Part shown: positions 60,113 to 64,000 of the stretch, one piece after another
Numbering within the stretch: the stretch's first letter is position 1
How the letters are laid out: every line of letters begins with the position of its first letter
Source of the DNA: an uncultured Spirochaetaceae bacterium
GTDB taxonomy: Bacteria > Spirochaetota > Spirochaetia > Sphaerochaetales > Sphaerochaetaceae
DNA length: 64,000 bases
Direction of reading: 5' to 3'
Assembly (NCBI GenBank): GCA_944392965.1
Contig: CALXYM010000001.1
Coordinates: 62,001 to 126,000, forward strand
Notes under the pieces: generated by a model
Seen by the model: the letters and a program-made list of their open reading frames with translations, nothing else
Told to the model about the DNA's origin: nothing
Databases searched by the model: none
Translations under genes and position numbers: made by a program

Positions 60113-62665
60113 TTATTTCCCTTTCCTGTAATACGTGTCATCAAGAGGGAGGGAGTATCTCTCTTTCCCATCAAGATCGAGGTATGCGTTACGGATTGCG
60201 GGTGCTGTGGGAATCGCGCATAATTCGCCGATTCCCTTCGCTCCGTATGTGGAGCCGCTCTTACCTTTACCATGAACCATTATCACATCAATCTCGGGAA
60301 CTTCTGTGCTTCTTAAAAGTCCGAGTGTGCCATATTTGCTCTTTACATAACCATTCTCTGTTATGAAGTTCTCCCTCACTGCGTATCCCATTCCCGTGAC
60401 GACACCCCCTTCAATCTGGCCTTCTATCATTGTCCTGTTTATGACGGTTCCTGCATCAGAACTTGCTATTATCCTTTCTATTCTCCCTTCATCGGAAAGG
60501 ATTGCAAGCTGCGCAGAGTAGGAATATGCCAGATGGCTTACAGGATGTTTCTTTTCAGATCCCAGAGGATCTGTCGGAGGGGAGAACTCCTTATATATTT
60601 CAAGCCCCTCCAGTTCTCTCAGCGTGTTTTCTCTCAGCTTCTCATGTAGTTCAGCTGCTGCAAGACGTACAGCCTCTCCTGTGAACGCTGTCTGGCGTGA
60701 GGCCGTCGATGTTCCACTGTCTGGAGTACGGGCAGTATCCGGCTCTTCCACGATGAAAAGGCTTGGATCAAGAGATGTCGTCTCCACGGCAACCTGCAAG
60801 GCCATGGTCTTTAATCCTTGTCCCATGCATGCGGCGCTTGTACGGATATGGATCTTTCCTTTCTCAACGCTTATGATACATCGTCCTGTATCCTTTACTC
60901 CCATCCCAACACCTGCGTTCTTGAATGCCAGAGCCAGTCCTTTATGGCGTGCTTTATAGTATTCGTCTTTTATTGCCATCAGGCATTCATAGATCGCAGT
61001 ATCATCAGAGGCTATCTGTCCATTTGGCATGATGTCTCCTGGACGTAGTACGTTGATTTTTCTTATCTCAAACGGATCGATTCCTATGATCCTTGCCATC
61101 TCATCCAGTGCCGATTCTATTGCGAAGCATGCCTGTGTCACTCCGAAACCGCGGAACGCACCGCTTGGAACGTTGTTTGTGTATGCGGCTCTTCCCCTGA
61201 CTTTGATGTTCTGGAAGTTATAAGGACCTCCTGCATGCGTGCATGCCCTTTGCAGTACAGGTCCCCCCAGAGAAGCATATGCTCCCGTGTCTGCTATGAT
61301 ATCCTCTTTCAATGCCAATATTCTTCCTTTCTCATCACAGGCAAGGGTCAGATCAAGTTTCATTGGATGCCTCTTGGGATGGACGATGAGACTTTCCTGA
61401 CGTGAGAATGTGAGCTTTACAGGTCTCTTCAGCACATACGCCGCGAGTGCTGCATGGTGCTGTACGGACATATCCTCTTTCCCTCCGAAACCACCACCGA
61501 CGAGGCAGGATGTGACTCTTACTTTCTCCTCCGGAATGGAGAGCATTCTTGCACATTCTCTTCTCTCATCATATATGCTCTGTCCTGCTGTATAAAGATG
61601 AACACCGTCATCAACGGGGATCGCGATAGCCGCTTCCGGTTCCATGAATGCGTGTTCTGTATACGGAGTATGATAGGTTCTGTGAAGGACATGAGGGGCT
61701 TCTGCTATTACCTTTTCCGCATCTCCCCGTACGATGTTCTCCTCCCTATAGAGGTTCGTCTTTTCCCAGAAGTGCACGATATTCTCATCTTTCAGCGCTA
61801 TTTCCGCATCAAAGACTCCTTCCAATTCCTCTACTTCCAGTTTTACAAGACTTTTCAGCTCTCCCAATGCGTTTTTATCCTCACTTGCTATTATGAGGAT
61901 CGCATCTCCTATGTAAGATGTTACATCCCCCTCTCCATAGAGTACTGGCCAGTCCTGTGTCAGGTGTCCATGCCGATTGAACGGGACATCCTTCTTTCTT
62001 ATGATTCCATTACAGCGATCATCCTTTTCCAAAAGGGATGTGTCTATTTTTATTATCCTGCATTTTGGATAGGGAGTTCTGAGAACAGTGAGATAGACCA
62101 CGTCATCAAGCTGGATGTCATCAACGAATATTCCCTTTCCCAGGGCTTTTTCAACAGCATCGATTCGCATGAAGCGTTCTCCGAGTCTTGCACTCTCCCT
62201 CTCTTCATCCCTTTTTTCCTCCTTGAAGAGGGTAGAGGCCATGAGAATAGCTTCTTCTATCTTCTTATAGCCCGTGCAGCGGCATATGTTACCTCTGATG
62301 GCCTTTTTCACATCTTCTCTTGTTGGTTCCGGATTTACATCCAGAAGGGCTTTTGCACTCATCACCATGCCGGGGGTACAGTAGCCGCATTGTACGGCCC
62401 CTGCCTTTGCAAAGGCATAGGAGTAGATGTCTTTTTCCTTTTCTGTCAGCCCTTCTATTGTGATTATGCTTTTCCCTTCCAGTCTGGAGAGCTTCTGGAC
62501 ACAGGCCCTCTGTGCCTTCCCGTCGATGATTACGGTACAGGCACCGCAGGCACCTTCCGAGCACCCATCCTTGGTTCCCTCGAGCTTTAAAACGTCTCTG
62601 AGAAACCGTAAAAGTGTCATATCTTTTTCTATTTGGTAATGAATGCCGTTAACTAAGATATCCAT
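60113..62665 (-). CDS. Xanthine dehydrogenase-family molybdenum hydroxylase, fused iron-sulfur and molybdopterin domains
   Basis: The 850-residue protein starts with a 2Fe-2S ferredoxin domain (Cys at 35, 40, 43 and 55), then a second 2Fe-2S domain (QCGYCTPGMVMSAKALL and GNICRCTGYKKIEEAI). A large molybdopterin domain follows with GGFGGKEDMS, AFRGFGVTQACFAIESALDE, the C-terminal Mo motif GQGLKTMALQVA and GAKGIGELCAIPTAPAI (catalytic Glu). No FAD subunit is fused. Length and order resemble the selenium-dependent xanthine dehydrogenase family as I recall it; no in-frame selenocysteine codon is involved, since selenium there is a labile cofactor. GGAG precedes ATG 62665. Confidence 0.9.
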   Translation of the reverse strand: MDILVNGIHYQIEKDMTLLRFLRDVLKLEGTKDGCSEGACGACTVIIDGKAQRACVQKLSRLEGKSIITIEGLTEKEKDIYSYAFAKAGAVQCGYCTPGMVMSAKALLDVNPEPTREDVKKAIRGNICRCTGYKKIEEAILMASTLFKEEKRDEERESARLGERFMRIDAVEKALGKGIFVDDIQLDDVVYLTVLRTPYPKCRIIKIDTSLLEKDDRCNGIIRKKDVPFNRHGHLTQDWPVLYGEGDVTSYIGDAILIIASEDKNALGELKSLVKLEVEELEGVFDAEIALKDENIVHFWEKTNLYREENIVRGDAEKVIAEAPHVLHRTYHTPYTEHAFMEPEAAIAIPVDDGVHLYTAGQSIYDERRECARMLSIPEEKVRVTSCLVGGGFGGKEDMSVQHHAALAAYVLKRPVKLTFSRQESLIVHPKRHPMKLDLTLACDEKGRILALKEDIIADTGAYASLGGPVLQRACTHAGGPYNFQNIKVRGRAAYTNNVPSGAFRGFGVTQACFAIESALDEMARIIGIDPFEIRKINVLRPGDIMPNGQIASDDTAIYECLMAIKDEYYKARHKGLALAFKNAGVGMGVKDTGRCIISVEKGKIHIRTSAACMGQGLKTMALQVAVETTSLDPSLFIVEEPDTARTPDSGTSTASRQTAFTGEAVRLAAAELHEKLRENTLRELEGLEIYKEFSPPTDPLGSEKKHPVSHLAYSYSAQLAILSDEGRIERIIASSDAGTVINRTMIEGQIEGGVVTGMGYAVRENFITENGYVKSKYGTLGLLRSTEVPEIDVIMVHGKGKSGSTYGAKGIGELCAIPTAPAIRNAYLDLDGKERYSLPLDDTYYRKGK

Positions 62666-62717
62666 CGTGTTCTCCAAAAATATTGTCCAATCCTAATGGA
62701 CTGCTGTCAATGGAAAG

Positions 62718-63203
62718 TTAGAACTTGAGAATAAGCTCCCTTTTCGCCGGGGTTAACTGGACGAGTTCCACACCCGCAGATGTAAGCATTTTCACAGATG
62801 CTTTTGTCGCGTCCGTATCCTTGTATTTGTTTGAGAGATATATGACTTTTTTTATCCCAACCTGTATGATTGCTTTCGCACATTCATTGCATGGAAACAG
62901 CGCCACGTACAGTGTCGCACCCTTTAAAGATGGAAGGCTGGAATTGAGGATAGCGTTCAGCTCGGCATGGCACACATAAGGGTATTTCGTCTCTATCCAG
63001 TCCCCGTTCCTGTCCCAGGGCAGTTCATCATCACTGCATCCGATGGGAAATCCGTTATATCCTACGCCTATGATCTTCTTGTCAGGGCTGACGATACATG
63101 CTCCCACCTGCGTATTAGGATCTTTGCTCCTCATGCTTGATAGCACCGCTATCCCCATGAAGTACTCATCCCATGATATATAATCATCTCTTTTTGAACT
63201 CAT
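62718..63203 (-). CDS. Deoxycytidylate deaminase-like protein (ComEB type)
   Basis: The 161-residue zinc deaminase has CHAELNAILN (His and catalytic Glu, about 79-88) and LFPCNECAKAI (zinc cysteines, about 103-113), with NTQVGACIVSPDKKIIGVGY upstream. It converts dCMP to dUMP, feeding dTMP synthesis; family resemblance also includes ComEB. The ATG overlaps the hydrolase stop (ATGA), so the two are co-translated. It is followed 52 bases later by the xanthine-dehydrogenase-type gene, a likely nucleotide-salvage grouping. Confidence 0.92.
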   Translation of the reverse strand: MSSKRDDYISWDEYFMGIAVLSSMRSKDPNTQVGACIVSPDKKIIGVGYNGFPIGCSDDELPWDRNGDWIETKYPYVCHAELNAILNSSLPSLKGATLYVALFPCNECAKAIIQVGIKKVIYLSNKYKDTDATKASVKMLTSAGVELVQLTPAKRELILKF

Positions 63204-64000
63204 CTGTCATCCTCCTTTGCAAAAAACTTGAGTATCATATCTGTGTATTCCCTCTTACATGAATCATACATCAAGAGGGAGTGATGCGTATGCCTATAGT
63301 TTGGCATTTTAGGACTATGCGACTCAATATCCCTGCTTCTGACAGAGTCAAGGATTATCTTCTGATTACGGAATGGGACCGTTTTGTCTCCTTGGTCATG
63401 AATGCTTATCATGGGAACGATGACTCTGCATAGATTTCTTCGTATGCCTTTCAGATTGTATATGAGGGAGATTCCCTGACGGGGAAATGTTCCACCGTAT
63501 CCCGTCCATTCCTCATTACCATCCTCTCCATCTGGAAGTCCATCAATATTTTTCGCCTTTATTGACTTTATGAAGAGCGCTATGGTCCGTCCTATATATG
63601 CTGCCCAGCTTGTGACTATGCCATCCTTTATGATGCTGTTGTATACGACAGGTGCTGCGAGTACTGCGATCCGTGTAGGGGAGAGAGGTGTATTTGAATA
63701 TTTCTCCGCAAGACCAAGCGTCATCGCACCTCCCATTGACACACCGATTACATATACATCCTTATATCTTTTTTTCAGATCCTGATAATATTCATCAATA
63801 TATGCAAACCACTGAGAGAAGTTTGACTTCTCAAATTCCTTGTAGTCCGATCCGAATGTGGGAATGAGTGGGGCGAATACGTCATAGCCATTCTCACTGA
63901 ATACCTTCGCAGGATATGCATACATATGAGGTGTAGTTGGAAAACCGTGTATGAAGAGGGCTGCTTTATCATTTCCTTCTTCATATATTATTGATCTGCA
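63200..64000 (-). CDS. Alpha/beta hydrolase (carboxylesterase/lysophospholipase-like), 5' end outside the window
   Basis: The minus-strand frame is open to the window edge, 266 residues visible. It shows the oxyanion loop FIHGFPTTPHMYAYPAKVF, the nucleophile elbow VIGVSMGGAMTLGLAEKY (about residue 87 of the visible part) and the acid/His region SIHDQGDKTVPF and YRHTHHSLL. The HGFxxTP phrase is that of Est30-like esterases. It precedes the dCMP deaminase in one transcript. The insert ITSWAAYIGRTIALFIKSI forms a hydrophobic lid. Confidence 0.9.
   Translation of the reverse strand, partial: CRSIIYEEGNDKAALFIHGFPTTPHMYAYPAKVFSENGYDVFAPLIPTFGSDYKEFEKSNFSQWFAYIDEYYQDLKKRYKDVYVIGVSMGGAMTLGLAEKYSNTPLSPTRIAVLAAPVVYNSIIKDGIVTSWAAYIGRTIALFIKSIKAKNIDGLPDGEDGNEEWTGYGGTFPRQGISLIYNLKGIRRNLCRVIVPMISIHDQGDKTVPFRNQKIILDSVRSRDIESHSPKMPNYRHTHHSLLMYDSCKREYTDMILKFFAKEDDR

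Noticed and set aside
61454-62590. Plus-strand open frame of 378 codons opposite the xanthine-dehydrogenase-type gene
   Set aside because: The composition (many Phe, Tyr, Cys) and lack of an RBS show that it is the complement of a coding region.
60113-62665. Selenocysteine codon or SECIS in the molybdenum hydroxylase
   Set aside because: The frame has no internal TGA. Selenium in this family is a bound cofactor.
1-64000. CRISPR array or restriction-modification locus
   Set aside because: No regularly spaced direct repeats with unique spacers, and no Cas or methyltransferase motifs were seen. The tRNA-end repeats are too far apart to be an array.

Overview
The window looks like a chromosomal segment of a host-associated or anaerobic spirochaete, probably near Sphaerochaeta/Treponema. 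That placement is inferred from the protein families and from the exported binding proteins, whose signal peptides end in AGG(S/A)SE-like motifs; it was not searched. Gene density is high, genes are coupled by ATGA overlaps, Shine-Dalgarno sites are mostly GGAGG-like, and the lifestyle implied is import and fermentation of sugars, nucleosides and amino acids.

Left part (1-35815): a truncated PD-(D/E)XK nuclease tail, an aldo/keto reductase, a zinc dehydrogenase, and a three-gene unit of two small multi-pass membrane proteins plus an M20 peptidase. Five import loci are recognisable across the window: a DUF3798-type ABC operon (5610-11170), an amino-acid ABC operon on the minus strand (17801-20204), a BMP-type nucleoside ABC operon (21168-25815), a sugar ABC operon without its own ATPase but with LacI, sucrose phosphorylase and a phosphodiesterase (26155-33037), and a RbsABC-like operon with an AGE-family epimerase inside the later island. 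Between them lie an XRE regulator with a Phd/YefM-like antitoxin, a tryptophanase-family lyase, a LysR/D-malate-dehydrogenase divergent pair, a membrane alpha/beta hydrolase and a 56-residue membrane protein. In three operons the binding-protein gene is followed by a strong hairpin before the transporter genes.

Middle part (35812-51180) is accessory DNA. A TnpB element of about 1.45 kb ends exactly in the stop codon of a glycosyltransferase and cuts a metallophosphoesterase on its other side. Then come a DUF4143 ATPase, gene remnants, a RhuM-Fic fusion, the LacI/AGE/RbsABC operon with different codon preferences, a second TnpB gene with an amber codon, and an intact tRNA-Ala(GGC) on the minus strand. 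Two further copies of the 3' end of this tRNA, each with its own terminator hairpin, lie at 42165 and 40187 in the same orientation. This is the signature of two tandem integrations at the tRNA gene, although no integrase survives in the window.

Right part (51432-64000) returns to housekeeping genes: aspartate-semialdehyde dehydrogenase, a U32 peptidase, a cyclic-nucleotide-binding protein, GTP-dependent PEP carboxykinase, a WYL regulator, an RNase D-like exonuclease, an aldo/keto reductase, and a minus-strand unit of hydrolase, dCMP-type deaminase and fused xanthine-dehydrogenase-family protein.

Two features recur. Several genes have a -10 box (often with an extended TGn) only 5-7 bases before the ATG and no Shine-Dalgarno site, which suggests leaderless mRNAs. 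The exported binding proteins lack a lipobox cysteine.
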